DNA of 64,000 nucleotides, from NCBI RefSeq assembly GCF_016863615.1, contig NZ_BOPF01000010.1, positions 248,001 to 312,000 of the forward strand, written 5' to 3'. Positions 1-7,688 of this stretch are shown here, piece after piece. Within the stretch, counting starts at the first letter, position 1, and the number at the start of each line of letters is the position of its first letter. The notes beneath the pieces are model-generated. The model was not told the origin of the DNA. It worked only from the letters and a program-made list of their open reading frames with translations, and ran no database searches. This DNA comes from Virgisporangium aliadipatigenens. GTDB taxonomy: Bacteria; Actinomycetota; Actinomycetes; Mycobacteriales; Micromonosporaceae. The translations under genes and the position numbers were made by a program.

Positions 1-1388
1 CGGTGCTCCTGCTCGAGCCCCTGCTTCAGGGCCGCCTCCGCCGCGTCGGCATCGGCCGCCGGGTCGCCGACCGGCACGCTCAGCACGGTGCGCAGGCCGT
101 TCTCGACGGCGTTGCCGAGGGCCGCGGTGGCGTTCTCCGCGCGGCTCTCCTCGTCGATGCCGAGCTGTGCCGGCACCGGCGGCAGCGGCGTCGACATGAC
201 GAACCCGACCGCCGCCATCGGCCACAGCAGCCCGAACGCGGCGGCGAGCCCGAGCCCCTGCAACACGCTCGGCAGGAACCGCCGCCGCGGCAGTTCCGAA
301 CCGGAGACGACCGCCAGCGCGCTCGCCACCCGGTACGGCTCGGCGACGTGCACGGGCCGGCGGGCCTGCGACGGCATCCCGCACGCGTCGCGCTTGGCCT
401 GGTGCAACGCGATGCGCAGCGGCTGCACGAGCGACACGCCCATGAGCCACACGCACAGCGCCGCGATCGCCAGGAGGCTGCCGCCGAGCAGCAGGCCCAC
501 GCCGACCGACGGCCCGGGCACGACCGGCGCGATCAGCAGCGACGCGACGCGCACGCCGGTGTCGCCGACCGGCGCGACGGACAGCACGAGGCGCTGGTCG
601 GTCCAGCCCTTGACGGCCACGCTGCGCACGGTCGGGCGGGTCGCGGCCGTCGTGTCGCCGAAGACCAGCCGCAGCTGACTCCGGTCGACGGCGCTGACCC
701 CCTGGACCAGCGACGTCGTGCCGCCCGGAGTGATCATGAAGACGCCGGCCTTCGCGGCCGGGTTGAGGCGCTGGTTGCGCAGCAGCAACGGCTGCATCGC
801 CAGCACGCTGCGCTTGTCGTCCAGGCGGGTGTGGTGGATCAGCGCCGGCCCGTCGCCCGTGGTCACCGCGGTGGTGCCGCCGAGCGGGACGCCGTTTCGC
901 AGCAGCTCGAACGGGAGCGCGACGCCGGTGGCCGCGATCTGCTTGCGATCGGCGGTGGTGATCAGCGCGGCACCGCTCCAGATGGTGCGGTCGCCGACCA
1001 CGGCGGCGAGCAGCTGGGCGTCGGCGGGCGGCTTGGCGCGCAGCCCGGCGACGGTGCGGTCGAGGTCCTCGACGGCGCGGCCGGTGCTGCCGTTGAGCGA
1101 CCGGCTCATCTTCGTCGTCAGGTCGAGCTGCGACTCCTGGACGGCCTGCGGCACGTCGATCTTGTCATGGAACGCGAACCCGGCCACCGTCACGATCGCC
1201 ACGAGCGTCATCGCCCACAGGTAGACCAGCGACGGCGCACCCGCCCCGGCCGGGAACCCGGCGGAGGGCAGCTGCTGCTCCAGTGCCCTTTTCCGCCACG
1301 CCAGCAACTGATGGGGCGGTCCACCGGAGGGAGGTTCACCGAAGTCCCGGCGGGCGCGCGGCCGGCCGGATGTCCGGGTTTCCACCAT
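1..1388 (-). CDS. Sensor-like membrane protein of unknown function, partial
   Basis: The reverse strand is open for 462 codons from an ATG at 1388 to the window edge, so the C-terminus is missing. Residues 1-50 are basic and Pro/Gly-rich. A first membrane segment lies at about 53-73, then a roughly 220-residue outer region, a second segment at about 296-321, a short basic linker and a third segment at about 375-398, followed by another polar region. The layout resembles cache-type receptor input domains, but I see no HAMP, kinase or cyclase motif in the visible part and give no function. A GGAGG ribosome site lies about nine bases before the ATG. The longer plus-strand reading frames here are antisense shadows with Arg/Gly-rich composition. 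Confidence 0.72.
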   Translation of the reverse strand, partial: MVETRTSGRPRARRDFGEPPSGGPPHQLLAWRKRALEQQLPSAGFPAGAGAPSLVYLWAMTLVAIVTVAGFAFHDKIDVPQAVQESQLDLTTKMSRSLNGSTGRAVEDLDRTVAGLRAKPPADAQLLAAVVGDRTIWSGAALITTADRKQIAATGVALPFELLRNGVPLGGTTAVTTGDGPALIHHTRLDDKRSVLAMQPLLLRNQRLNPAAKAGVFMITPGGTTSLVQGVSAVDRSQLRLVFGDTTAATRPTVRSVAVKGWTDQRLVLSVAPVGDTGVRVASLLIAPVVPGPSVGVGLLLGGSLLAIAALCVWLMGVSLVQPLRIALHQAKRDACGMPSQARRPVHVAEPYRVASALAVVSGSELPRRRFLPSVLQGLGLAAAFGLLWPMAAVGFVMSTPLPPVPAQLGIDEESRAENATAALGNAVENGLRTVLSVPVGDPAADADAAEAALKQGLEQEH

Positions 1389-1530
1389 GTGCGGCGGCCT
1401 CCTCCTAGCGCGGTTGGCGGCGGTCTCCCGTGTAAGTACGGATCGCGACCCGATCGGGGTCCCGGAAGCGGCATCCCGTCGCATAGGCGAGGATGGGGTC
1501 CGTAAAGATCCGTTCGCGGAAGGAATCCAC

Positions 1531-1899
1531 ATGAGCAAGCCCGAGGTCGAGCCGTACATCGGCGACCCGCCCGCCGACCTGGTGATCGAGGACATCAAGG
1601 TCGGTGACGGCGAGGAGGCGCGTGCCGGCCAGACGGCCACGGTGCACTACGTGGGCGTCGCGCACTCCACCGGCGAGGAGTTCGACGCCTCGTACAACCG
1701 CGGGGCGCCGTTCCAGTTCCAGCTCGGTGCCGGGCGCGTCATCGCCGGCTGGGACCAGGGCGTCGTCGGCATGAAGATCGGTGGCCGCCGCAAGCTCGTC
1801 ATCCCGCCGCACCTGGGCTACGGCGCGCGCGGTGCCGGTGGCGCGATCAAGCCCAACGAGACGCTGATCTTCGTGGTGGACCTGATCGGCCTGCCGTAG
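1531..1899 (+). CDS. FKBP-type peptidyl-prolyl cis-trans isomerase
   Basis: A 122-residue single-domain FKBP that would catalyse cis/trans isomerisation of Xaa-Pro bonds in the cytoplasm. Typical FKBP features are present: VHYVG, EFDASYNRG, a VIAGWDQGVVGMKIGG helix region, the LVIPP strand and YGARG, with FVVDLIG closing the fold. There is no signal peptide. The length matches the one-domain cytosolic FKBPs common in actinobacteria. I chose ATG 1531 because GGAAGGAA lies just upstream; the same frame is open further upstream without homology. A strong hairpin follows the stop. Confidence 0.96.
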   Translation: MSKPEVEPYIGDPPADLVIEDIKVGDGEEARAGQTATVHYVGVAHSTGEEFDASYNRGAPFQFQLGAGRVIAGWDQGVVGMKIGGRRKLVIPPHLGYGARGAGGAIKPNETLIFVVDLIGLP

Positions 1900-1907
1900 T
1901 CGTGCGT

Positions 1908-1946
1908 GAGGCGGTCGGCGCGGGGAGGTCCGCCGCCGACCGCCTC
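1908..1946. terminator. Hairpin terminator between convergent genes
   Basis: Perfect 13-bp arms (1908-1920 and 1934-1946, GAGGCGGTCGGCG and its complement) flank a 13-base loop and are followed by GTTCGTTC. It lies between the FKBP stop (1899) and the stop of the convergent SDR gene (1953), so it can end both transcripts. Confidence 0.75.
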
Positions 1947-1952
1947 GTTCGT

Positions 1953-2678
1953 TCACCAGGGCAGCACGCCCTCGTCGTTGAAGAACGCGCCGGTCGGGCC
2001 ACCGTTCGGGAGGGTGGCGAGCCGGATCGGGGTGGCCGCGGCCTCCCGCGGGGGACGCCCGACGAAGCCGGTGAAGTCGGTCGCGACCAGGCCCGGGCAG
2101 GCGGCGTTGATCAGGATGTCCGTGCCGGCGAACTGCCGCGCGTAGTGCACGGTGACGGCGTTGAGGTACGTCTTCGTCGGTGAGTAGGCGGCCATGACCG
2201 GGCCGACGTTCACGCCCGGGTCCGACTGCAAGGTCAGCGAGGCGACGTTGCTCGACACGTTGACGATGCGCGGCGCCGCCGAACGCCGCAGCAGCGGCAG
2301 CATCGCGTTCGTCACCCGGATCACGCCGTAGACGTTGGTGTCCACGACGGTGCGCACGACGTCGAGGTCGAGCGCGGTCGGGTCCTGCTCCCAGCCGTCG
2401 CCGGTCGGGGGTCCCGAGATGCCGGCGTTGTTGACGAGCACGTCGAGCCGGCCGATCTCATCGCGGAGCGTCGCTGCCGCCGCGGCGACGCTCGCGTCGT
2501 CGGTCACGTCCAGCGGCAGCGCGAACGCGTCGGGTAGTTCCTTCGCGGCGGCCTCGCCCCGGGCGCGGTCCCGGGCACCCACCGCCACGCGGTAGCCGAG
2601 GGCGGAGAGGCCCCTCGCGATCTCGAAGCCGAGGCCCTTGTTGGCGCCGGTCACCAGCGCGATTGGTGTGTCACTCAT
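1953..2678 (-). CDS. Short-chain dehydrogenase/reductase (SDR)
   Basis: A 241-residue classical SDR. It has the Rossmann motif TGANKGLG (about residues 10-17), the NNAG strand, a catalytic Ser in VNVSS and the YSPTK active-site Tyr/Lys pair. The substrate cannot be read from sequence; NADP preference is plausible from the basic residues after the second strand. It is divergent from a LysR gene with 91 bases between the starts, and a LysR-type palindrome lies in that gap, so LysR probably controls it. Confidence 0.93.
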   Translation of the reverse strand: MSDTPIALVTGANKGLGFEIARGLSALGYRVAVGARDRARGEAAAKELPDAFALPLDVTDDASVAAAAATLRDEIGRLDVLVNNAGISGPPTGDGWEQDPTALDLDVVRTVVDTNVYGVIRVTNAMLPLLRRSAAPRIVNVSSNVASLTLQSDPGVNVGPVMAAYSPTKTYLNAVTVHYARQFAGTDILINAACPGLVATDFTGFVGRPPREAAATPIRLATLPNGGPTGAFFNDEGVLPW

Positions 2679-2734
2679 GCGCCGATGCTGGCGCGGCGGC
2701 CCGGGCGGTCCTTACACCGTTTCGGTGCGCTCTC

Positions 2735-2749
2735 ATACCCGGCGGGTAT
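2735..2749. promoter_or_regulatory. Candidate LysR operator (T-N11-A palindrome)
   Basis: ATACCCGGCGGGTAT is a perfect inverted repeat (6-bp arms, 3-bp centre) that fits the T-N11-A box of LysR regulators. It sits between the divergent SDR and lysR starts, just upstream of a possible lysR -10 element at 2758-2763. Confidence 0.6.
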
Positions 2750-2769
2750 CACAGCGGTACCGTCGTGGC

Positions 2770-3624
2770 GTGGACACGCTGGAACTGCGCGAGCTGAGGT
2801 ACTTCGTCACCGTCGCCGAGGAACTGCACTTCAGCCGGGCGGCGCAGCGCCTGGGCATCGCGCAGCCGCCGCTGTCCCGGGCGATTCAGCAGCTCGAACG
2901 GCGGCTCGGCGTCAGCCTGTTCGACCGCGACCGCCGTGGGGTCACGCTCACCGGCGCCGGCGAGGTGCTGCTGCACGAGGCGCGCGTCCTGCTCGACGGC
3001 GCCGCCGCGGCCGCCCGGCGCACCCGCCGCGCCGCGTCCGGGTCGGGCCCGCGGCGGCTGACCCTGGCGACCAAGGCCGGCGCCAACCACGAACTGCTGC
3101 GCAAGCTCCTCGCCGTGTACGCCGCCGAACCCGACGCGGCCGAGGTCGAGGTGCTGCCCTGCGCCATGGGCGAACAGGCGCGGATGCTGCGCGACGGCCG
3201 GGCCGACGTGGCGTTCATGCAGCGGCCGTTCGACGCGCTCACCGGGCTCGACACCCAGGACGTGCTGACCGAGGGGCAGGTCGCGATCCTGCCGGCCACG
3301 CATCCGCTCGCCGCGCGCGAGACGCTCACCATGGCCGACGTCAGGGGGCTGCCCGACCTGCCGCTGGCCCGCTGGCCGCGCCAGGACGGGACCTACGACC
3401 CCGGTCCGGGACCGGAGATCAAGGACCTGTCGCAGCTGGCCCAGCTGATCGCGCTCGGCCAGACCGTCGCGGTGCTGTGTGCCTCCTCGCGAACGTGGCT
3501 GTGGAACGCGCACGCCGCCGTCCCGTTGACCGACTCGCCGGAGGTGACGACCGTGCTCGCCTGGCCGGCGCACAGCCGTTCGCGGGCCGTCGCCGGGCTC
3601 GTGCGGGCGGCCGCCGGGCTGTAA
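2770..3624 (+). CDS. LysR-family transcriptional regulator
   Basis: A 284-residue LysR regulator. The N-terminal winged helix-turn-helix (about 1-60) reads LRELRYFVTVAEELHFSRAA, then IAQPPLSRAIQQLE and LFDRDRRGV, all typical. The rest is a two-lobed effector domain. I chose GTG 2770 because family proteins begin just before this point and TACCGT lies six bases upstream, as expected for a leaderless mRNA; the frame is open further upstream. The divergent SDR is the likely target. The stop is two bases before the next gene's ATG, suggesting coupling. Confidence 0.92.
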   Translation: MDTLELRELRYFVTVAEELHFSRAAQRLGIAQPPLSRAIQQLERRLGVSLFDRDRRGVTLTGAGEVLLHEARVLLDGAAAAARRTRRAASGSGPRRLTLATKAGANHELLRKLLAVYAAEPDAAEVEVLPCAMGEQARMLRDGRADVAFMQRPFDALTGLDTQDVLTEGQVAILPATHPLAARETLTMADVRGLPDLPLARWPRQDGTYDPGPGPEIKDLSQLAQLIALGQTVAVLCASSRTWLWNAHAAVPLTDSPEVTTVLAWPAHSRSRAVAGLVRAAAGL

Positions 3625-3626
3625 CG

Positions 3627-4385
3627 ATGGACCCCATGCCACAGACCTTCGGACCCGACGACGAACTGCGCGAGGCCCGGTTCGTCGCCGTCGACCTCTC
3701 CGGCGCGGTGGTGCGCGGCAGCGAGCTGCAGCACGTGGAGATCGACTCCCCGTGGCTCTTCGAGCGCGCCAACACCCTGATCGTGAACGGCGTCGACGTG
3801 CTGCCGTTCGTCGACGCCGAGCTCAACCGCCGCTTCCCCGGCCGGGCCGACCGACTCGCCGAGGACCCGGCGACGCTGCGCTCCGCCTGGGCCGCGCTGG
3901 AACGCACCTGGGCGGCGACGCTGGGGCGCGTGGCGGCGATGCCGGCCGGCACGGTCGACGTCTCGGTGGCCGGCGAGTGGTCGTTCGCGCAGACGCTGCG
4001 GCACCTGGTGTTCGCCACCGACATGTGGCTGAACAACGCGATTCTGGGGCAGCCCGAGCCGTTCCATCCGATCGGCCGGATGGACCGCGGCAGTGCGGGG
4101 GACGCGAAGCGCTTCACGGCAGACGCCTCCTACGCGGAGGTGCTCGAGGTGCGGGCCGGCCGGGTCGCCATGGTCCGCGACTTCATCGCCACGGCCACGC
4201 CCGAACTGCTGGCCGAGCCGCGGGCCAATCCCCACCAGCCGTCCTACCCGGAGACCGTGCTCTCCTGCCTGCACACGATCCTCGAGGAGGAGTGGGAGCA
4301 CCACCGCTACGCGGTGCGCGACCTCGACGCGATCGAGTCGACGGGGACGCCGGTGCGCTCCGCGCGGGCCGATCCCCAGTCGTAG
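3627..4385 (+). CDS. DinB-fold protein with a short pentapeptide-like N-terminus
   Basis: A 252-residue protein starting two bases after lysR. Residues about 17-38 (VAVDLSGAVVRGSELQHVEI) look like two or three pentapeptide-repeat coils. The remainder resembles the DinB/MDMPI four-helix-bundle superfamily: a WSFAQTLRHLVFATDMW helix and a C-terminal EEEWEHHRYAVRDL helix that could supply metal-binding histidines. Such proteins are often thiol-dependent transferases or isomerases, but no substrate can be assigned. ATG 3627 was chosen; ATG 3636 is possible. Its last 79 bases are antisense to the end of the HxlR gene. Confidence 0.82.
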   Translation: MDPMPQTFGPDDELREARFVAVDLSGAVVRGSELQHVEIDSPWLFERANTLIVNGVDVLPFVDAELNRRFPGRADRLAEDPATLRSAWAALERTWAATLGRVAAMPAGTVDVSVAGEWSFAQTLRHLVFATDMWLNNAILGQPEPFHPIGRMDRGSAGDAKRFTADASYAEVLEVRAGRVAMVRDFIATATPELLAEPRANPHQPSYPETVLSCLHTILEEEWEHHRYAVRDLDAIESTGTPVRSARADPQS

Positions 4386-4663
4386 AGCGCCTGCAGCACC
4401 GGGGCGAGGCTGCGCCCCTCCGCGGTGAGCCGGTACTCGACGTGCGGCGGGACGGTGCCGTGGTCCTCCCGGCTGACGAGGCCGTCGGCCTCCAGTTCGC
4501 GCAGGCGTTGGCTGAGCATCTTCTCGCTCAGGCCGGGGGTGCGGCGGCGCAGTTCGCCGTAGCGGTGCACGCCCTCCTTGAGATGGGCCAGGATGACCGT
4601 TCGCCACTTGCCGCCGAGCAGGTCGACGGTGAGCTCCACCGGGCACGGGTATCGATCCGGCAT
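4307..4663 (-). CDS. HxlR-family transcriptional regulator
   Basis: A 118-residue winged-helix regulator of the HxlR type. YPCPVELTVDLLGGKWRTVIL, RYGELRRRTPGLSEKMLSQRLRELEADGLVSRE and VEYRLTAEG are the family blocks, and CPV supplies the usual N-terminal Cys. I start at ATG 4663 because GGAGG (4669-4673 on the plus strand as CCTCC) lies five bases before it; a GTG at 4684 would fall inside the palindrome. The gene is divergent from the globin, which it probably regulates. Its 3' end overlaps the convergent DinB gene. Confidence 0.94.
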   Translation of the reverse strand: MPDRYPCPVELTVDLLGGKWRTVILAHLKEGVHRYGELRRRTPGLSEKMLSQRLRELEADGLVSREDHGTVPPHVEYRLTAEGRSLAPVLQALYDWGSARAERTGVPVDSIASRSRTA

Positions 4664-4668
4664 CGGCG

Positions 4669-4673
4669 CCTCC
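4669..4673 (-). promoter_or_regulatory. Ribosome-binding site deciding the HxlR start
   Basis: GGAGG on the minus strand, five bases before ATG 4663. It selects this start over the in-frame GTG at 4684. Confidence 0.7.
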
Positions 4674-4682
4674 GTTCGGGGC

Positions 4683-4700
4683 ACGCACCGAACGGTGCGT
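4683..4700. promoter_or_regulatory. Palindromic operator between hxlR and globin genes
   Basis: ACGCACCG-AA-CGGTGCGT is a perfect inverted repeat with 8-bp arms. It lies 20 bases before the HxlR start and abuts a possible globin -35 element (TTGATC, 4703-4708). Its position suits HxlR autoregulation and control of the globin. Confidence 0.65.
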
Positions 4701-4702
4701 AC

Positions 4703-4731
4703 TTGATCATCGCGGCCGGGCGTGGTGCGCT
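4703..4731 (+). promoter_or_regulatory. Candidate globin promoter
   Basis: TTGATC (4703-4708), a 17-base spacer and TGCGCT (4726-4731), six bases before ATG 4738. The geometry fits a leaderless transcript beginning at or next to the start codon; the -10 match is weak. Confidence 0.4.
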
Positions 4732-4737
4732 GTGCCC

Positions 4738-5223
4738 ATGGGGGACGAGTACATCACCGATGCCGACGCATCGCCCACGCTGTACGAGTGGGCCGGGGGC
4801 AGTGACGCGTTCGTGCGGCTGTGCGAGGCGTTCTACCGCCTGGTGGTCGCCGACGAACTGCTGGCGCCGCTCTTCTCGGGCATGGCGCCGGATCACGCGA
4901 AGCACGTCGCGACGTGGCTGGCCGAGGTGTTCGGCGGGCCGGCGACCTACACCGCCGAGCGCGGTGGGTACCCGACCATGCTGCGCCACCACCTCGGCAT
5001 GGGCATCACCGAACGGCAGCGCCGGCGCTGGGTGAATCTCATGATGGACGCGGCCGACGAGGTGGGGCTGCCGGACGATCCGGAGTTCCGGGCGGCGTTC
5101 GTGGGATACGTCGAGTGGGGCACGCGGCTCGCGCTGGCCAACTCGCGGCCCGGTGCCGCGCCGGTGCCGCAGGCGCCCGTGCCGCGCTGGGGCTGGGGCG
5201 TGGCGCCGCCCTACCGGGGGTAA
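4738..5223 (+). CDS. Group II (trHbO-like) truncated haemoglobin
   Basis: A 161-residue heme protein for O2/NO chemistry or redox sensing. LYEWAGGSDAFVRLCEAFYRLV, VFGGPATYTAERGG and LRHHLGMGITERQRRRWVNLMMDA match the group II truncated globin pattern. One of the His residues in RHH is the expected proximal ligand. The C-terminal 25 residues are Pro/Arg-rich, longer than usual. ATG 4738 is preferred over an in-frame GTG at 4732 because of the promoter spacing. HxlR regulators commonly respond to redox or electrophile stress, which would fit this partner. Confidence 0.92.
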   Translation: MGDEYITDADASPTLYEWAGGSDAFVRLCEAFYRLVVADELLAPLFSGMAPDHAKHVATWLAEVFGGPATYTAERGGYPTMLRHHLGMGITERQRRRWVNLMMDAADEVGLPDDPEFRAAFVGYVEWGTRLALANSRPGAAPVPQAPVPRWGWGVAPPYRG

Positions 5224-5227
5224 ACCG

Positions 5228-5257
5228 TTCGCACCGGCGTTCCGGCTGCGTTAGCCT
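5228..5257 (+). promoter_or_regulatory. Promoter for the argS leader
   Basis: TTCGCA (5228-5233), an 18-base spacer and TAGCCT (5252-5257). The -10 is six bases before a GTG at 5264, the spacing seen at several leaderless genes in this window, so transcription probably starts at or near that GTG. Confidence 0.5.
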
Positions 5258-5263
5258 TGCCGC

Positions 5264-5281
5264 GTGCTGCGACGACGATGA
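5264..5281 (+). CDS. Arginine-codon leader peptide upstream of argS
   Basis: A five-codon ORF, GTG CTG CGA CGA CGA TGA (Met-Leu-Arg-Arg-Arg), starts at the predicted transcription start and ends 52 bases before argS. Three successive CGA codons stand out in DNA where arginine is otherwise mostly CGC/CGG. A short cognate-codon ORF directly before an arginyl-tRNA synthetase suggests ribosome-mediated sensing of charged tRNA-Arg. GCGAC (5269-5273), inside the ORF, can pair with GTCGC (5303-5307), so a stalled ribosome would change the leader's folding. This is inference; it could be chance. Confidence 0.4.
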   Translation: MLRRR

Positions 5282-5333
5282 TCCGTGATCACTCCGGGTC
5301 CTGTCGCGTCCAGCCACGAAAGGTCGGCTTCCC

Positions 5334-7004
5334 ATGGCCGTGCCGTCTCTGCTCAGCCTGCTCACCGCCGAGGTCCACGGCGCGGTGCCCGATGCGCCCG
5401 CCGGCTGGTCGCCGGGCGTGCGCCGCTCACGGGTCGCCGACTTCCAGGCCGACGGGCCGCTCGGGCTCGCCCGGGCGCGGGGCGTCGACCCGCGGGCGTT
5501 CGCGGGTACCGTCGCGGCCGCCGTGCCGGGGGCGAGCGTCGGCGGGCCCGGGTTCGTCAACGTCACGCTGACCGACCGGGCGCTGTGGGAGCAGGTCGCG
5601 GCGCGGCTCGACGACGTTCGGCTCGGGGTGGGTGTGCCGGAGGCGGGCGTGCGCACCGTCATCGACTACTCGCAGCCGAACATCGCCAAGGAACTGCACG
5701 TCGGTCACCTGCGTTCGACGGTCATCGGGGACGCCCTCGCCCGCGTGCTCGACCATCTCGGCGGCACGGTGCTCAGACAGAACCACATCGGCGACTGGGG
5801 CACGCAGTTCGGCATGCTCATCGCGTTCAAGATGGACAACGGCGACGCGTCCGAGGAGATCGCGGCGCTCGGAGATCTCTACCGGCGGGCCCGGGCGCGC
5901 TTCGACAGCGACCCCGACTTCGCCGAACGCTCCCGCGCGCGGGTGGTGGCCCTGCAGGCCGGCGACCCCGCGACCCTGCGGGAGTGGCGGGCGCTGGTCG
6001 ACGCCTCGACGGCCTACTTCACCCGGATCTACGAACGCCTCGGCGTCCTGCTCACGCCGGCCGACACGATGGGGGAGAGCGCCTACAACGCCGCGCTGCC
6101 ACGGGTGGCGGCCGACCTGGCGGAGCACGACGTCGCGGTGCCCAGCGACGGCGCGCTCTGCGTCTTCCTCGACGGCGAACCCGCGCCGCTGATCGTGCGC
6201 AAGCGGGACGGCGGCTTCGGCTACGCCGCGACGGATCTCGCCGCCGTGCGGCACCGGGTCGACACGCTGCGCGCCGACCGGATCCTGTACGTGATCGACG
6301 CGCGGCAGACCCTGCACGTGCGCTCGGTCCTGGCCACGGCGCGGCGGGCCGGCTGGCTGCCGGAGGCCGTCGAGGCGGTGCACGTGGTCTTCGGAACGAT
6401 GCTCGACGCGGCCGGCCGGCCGCTCAAGACGCGCGACGGCACCCCGGGCCGCCTCACCGACCTGCTCGACGTGGCGGTCGACCGGGCGCGGGAGACCGTG
6501 CGGGTGAAGCATCCCGAGCTGACCGGCGCAGCCCTGGAGGAACGGGCCGCGCAGGTCGGCGTCGGCGCGCTCAAGTACGCGGACCTGTCCAACAACCGGA
6601 CCCGGGACTCCGTCTTCGACCCCGACCGGATGCTCGCGCTGAACGGCAACACCGGCGTCTACCTCCAGTACGCCCACGCCCGGACCCGCTCGGTGCTGGG
6701 TAAGGCCGGAGCGTGCGGGCCGCTGGACCCCGGCCGGCCGTTGGAGCCGGCGGAACGCGCGCTCGCCCTGCAACTGGACGGCTTCGGCGACGTGCTGGCC
6801 GAGGTGGCGACCTCCTACGAGCCGCATCTGCTGTGCGCGTACCTCTACGGGCTGGCGCAGGCGTTCGCGGTCTTCTGGGAGAAGTGCCAGGTGCTCAACG
6901 GCGGAGCGGCGCGGGACAACCGGCTCGCCCTGTGCCGGCTGACCGCCGACACCCTGCGCACCGGCCTGACCCTGCTGGGCGTGGCGGCGCCGGAGGAGCT
7001 GTAG
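5334..7004 (+). CDS. argS: Arginyl-tRNA synthetase
   Basis: A 556-residue class I synthetase that charges tRNA-Arg. The N-terminal additional domain (about 1-100) ends in GGPGFVNVTL. The ATP site is ELHVGHLRST, followed by QNHIGDWGTQFG. The tRNA-binding helical domain includes LKYADLSNNR and VYLQYAHARTRS. The second signature is PLKTRDG rather than KMSK, as is usual in many ArgRS. ATG 5334 has AAAGG about nine bases upstream. It is not beside lysA, where actinobacterial argS often lies, so this may be a second paralogue. A putative Arg leader peptide precedes it. Confidence 0.96.
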   Translation: MAVPSLLSLLTAEVHGAVPDAPAGWSPGVRRSRVADFQADGPLGLARARGVDPRAFAGTVAAAVPGASVGGPGFVNVTLTDRALWEQVAARLDDVRLGVGVPEAGVRTVIDYSQPNIAKELHVGHLRSTVIGDALARVLDHLGGTVLRQNHIGDWGTQFGMLIAFKMDNGDASEEIAALGDLYRRARARFDSDPDFAERSRARVVALQAGDPATLREWRALVDASTAYFTRIYERLGVLLTPADTMGESAYNAALPRVAADLAEHDVAVPSDGALCVFLDGEPAPLIVRKRDGGFGYAATDLAAVRHRVDTLRADRILYVIDARQTLHVRSVLATARRAGWLPEAVEAVHVVFGTMLDAAGRPLKTRDGTPGRLTDLLDVAVDRARETVRVKHPELTGAALEERAAQVGVGALKYADLSNNRTRDSVFDPDRMLALNGNTGVYLQYAHARTRSVLGKAGACGPLDPGRPLEPAERALALQLDGFGDVLAEVATSYEPHLLCAYLYGLAQAFAVFWEKCQVLNGGAARDNRLALCRLTADTLRTGLTLLGVAAPEEL

Positions 7005-7008
7005 CGGG

Positions 7009-7515
7009 TCACCGGCCGCCCGAGGACTCCGGCCAGACAACCGGGTACCTGTTCTCCTCCCACCGCCGCCGGATCAGCCCCACCTTCTCCTCGAACATCG
7101 GATCCCGCGCCAGCGCGACCCCGTTGTACGGCGTGCGGAGCCGCCAGATCGGGCCGTTCGCCAGGTAGATCGCGACGAGGGTGCGGGTGTTGCGCCGCTC
7201 GGTGCGGATGTCGACGATCGACCGCCACGGCGCGAACGACTGCGTGTACCCGCCCGCGATCCGCGGATGCAGCCCGACTGCGTCGACCGTGAGCCTGGCC
7301 CACGGCGAGGCGAGGGAGGCCAGCACCACGACCAGCATCCCGAAGAAGAACAGTGCGACCGCGACGGTGATCGGCCATTGCTGACCGGTCACCACGGCCA
7401 CGGCGATGCCGAGCACGACCGGCAGCACGAGCCACAACCCGCACAGCCACAGCACGCGGCCGAGGAACTGCCGGGCGGTCATGCGGAACGTGACGGAGTC
7501 GATGGCGGGCTGCAT
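7009..7515 (-). CDS. Two-helix membrane protein, PH-like domain
   Basis: A 168-residue protein with two adjacent membrane helices (about 20-70: LGRVLWLCGLWLVLPVV and VALFFFGMLVVVLASLA). A roughly 100-residue soluble C-terminus follows with the LTVDAVGL ... VDIRTERR pattern of small bacterial PH-like domains, which often sit in membrane-bound proteins of unknown role. TACCTT lies seven bases before ATG 7515, consistent with a leaderless mRNA. The stop is five bases from the convergent argS stop with no hairpin visible. No function can be given. Confidence 0.78.
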   Translation of the reverse strand: MQPAIDSVTFRMTARQFLGRVLWLCGLWLVLPVVLGIAVAVVTGQQWPITVAVALFFFGMLVVVLASLASPWARLTVDAVGLHPRIAGGYTQSFAPWRSIVDIRTERRNTRTLVAIYLANGPIWRLRTPYNGVALARDPMFEEKVGLIRRRWEENRYPVVWPESSGGR

Positions 7516-7688
7516 GCCCTAGAAGGTAGGCCTCGGGATCGACGCCGGTGTACGCGGTGTCGCGCACCCCGCAGCGCGTCCCGCGGACGAAAAGTGCTTG
7601 AAGCGCCTGCTCACGCCGGGGAGACGCGGTGCCGGGTACCGGCCGGGCGCCGGGGAAAGGTGCCGGGCGAATGCCGGTCACCCGCCGC

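Noticed and set aside
3-1505. Plus-strand open frame of 500 codons at the left edge
   Set aside because: Arg/Gln/Gly-rich composition with no motif; the minus-strand frame there encodes a protein with clean membrane helices and normal codon use.
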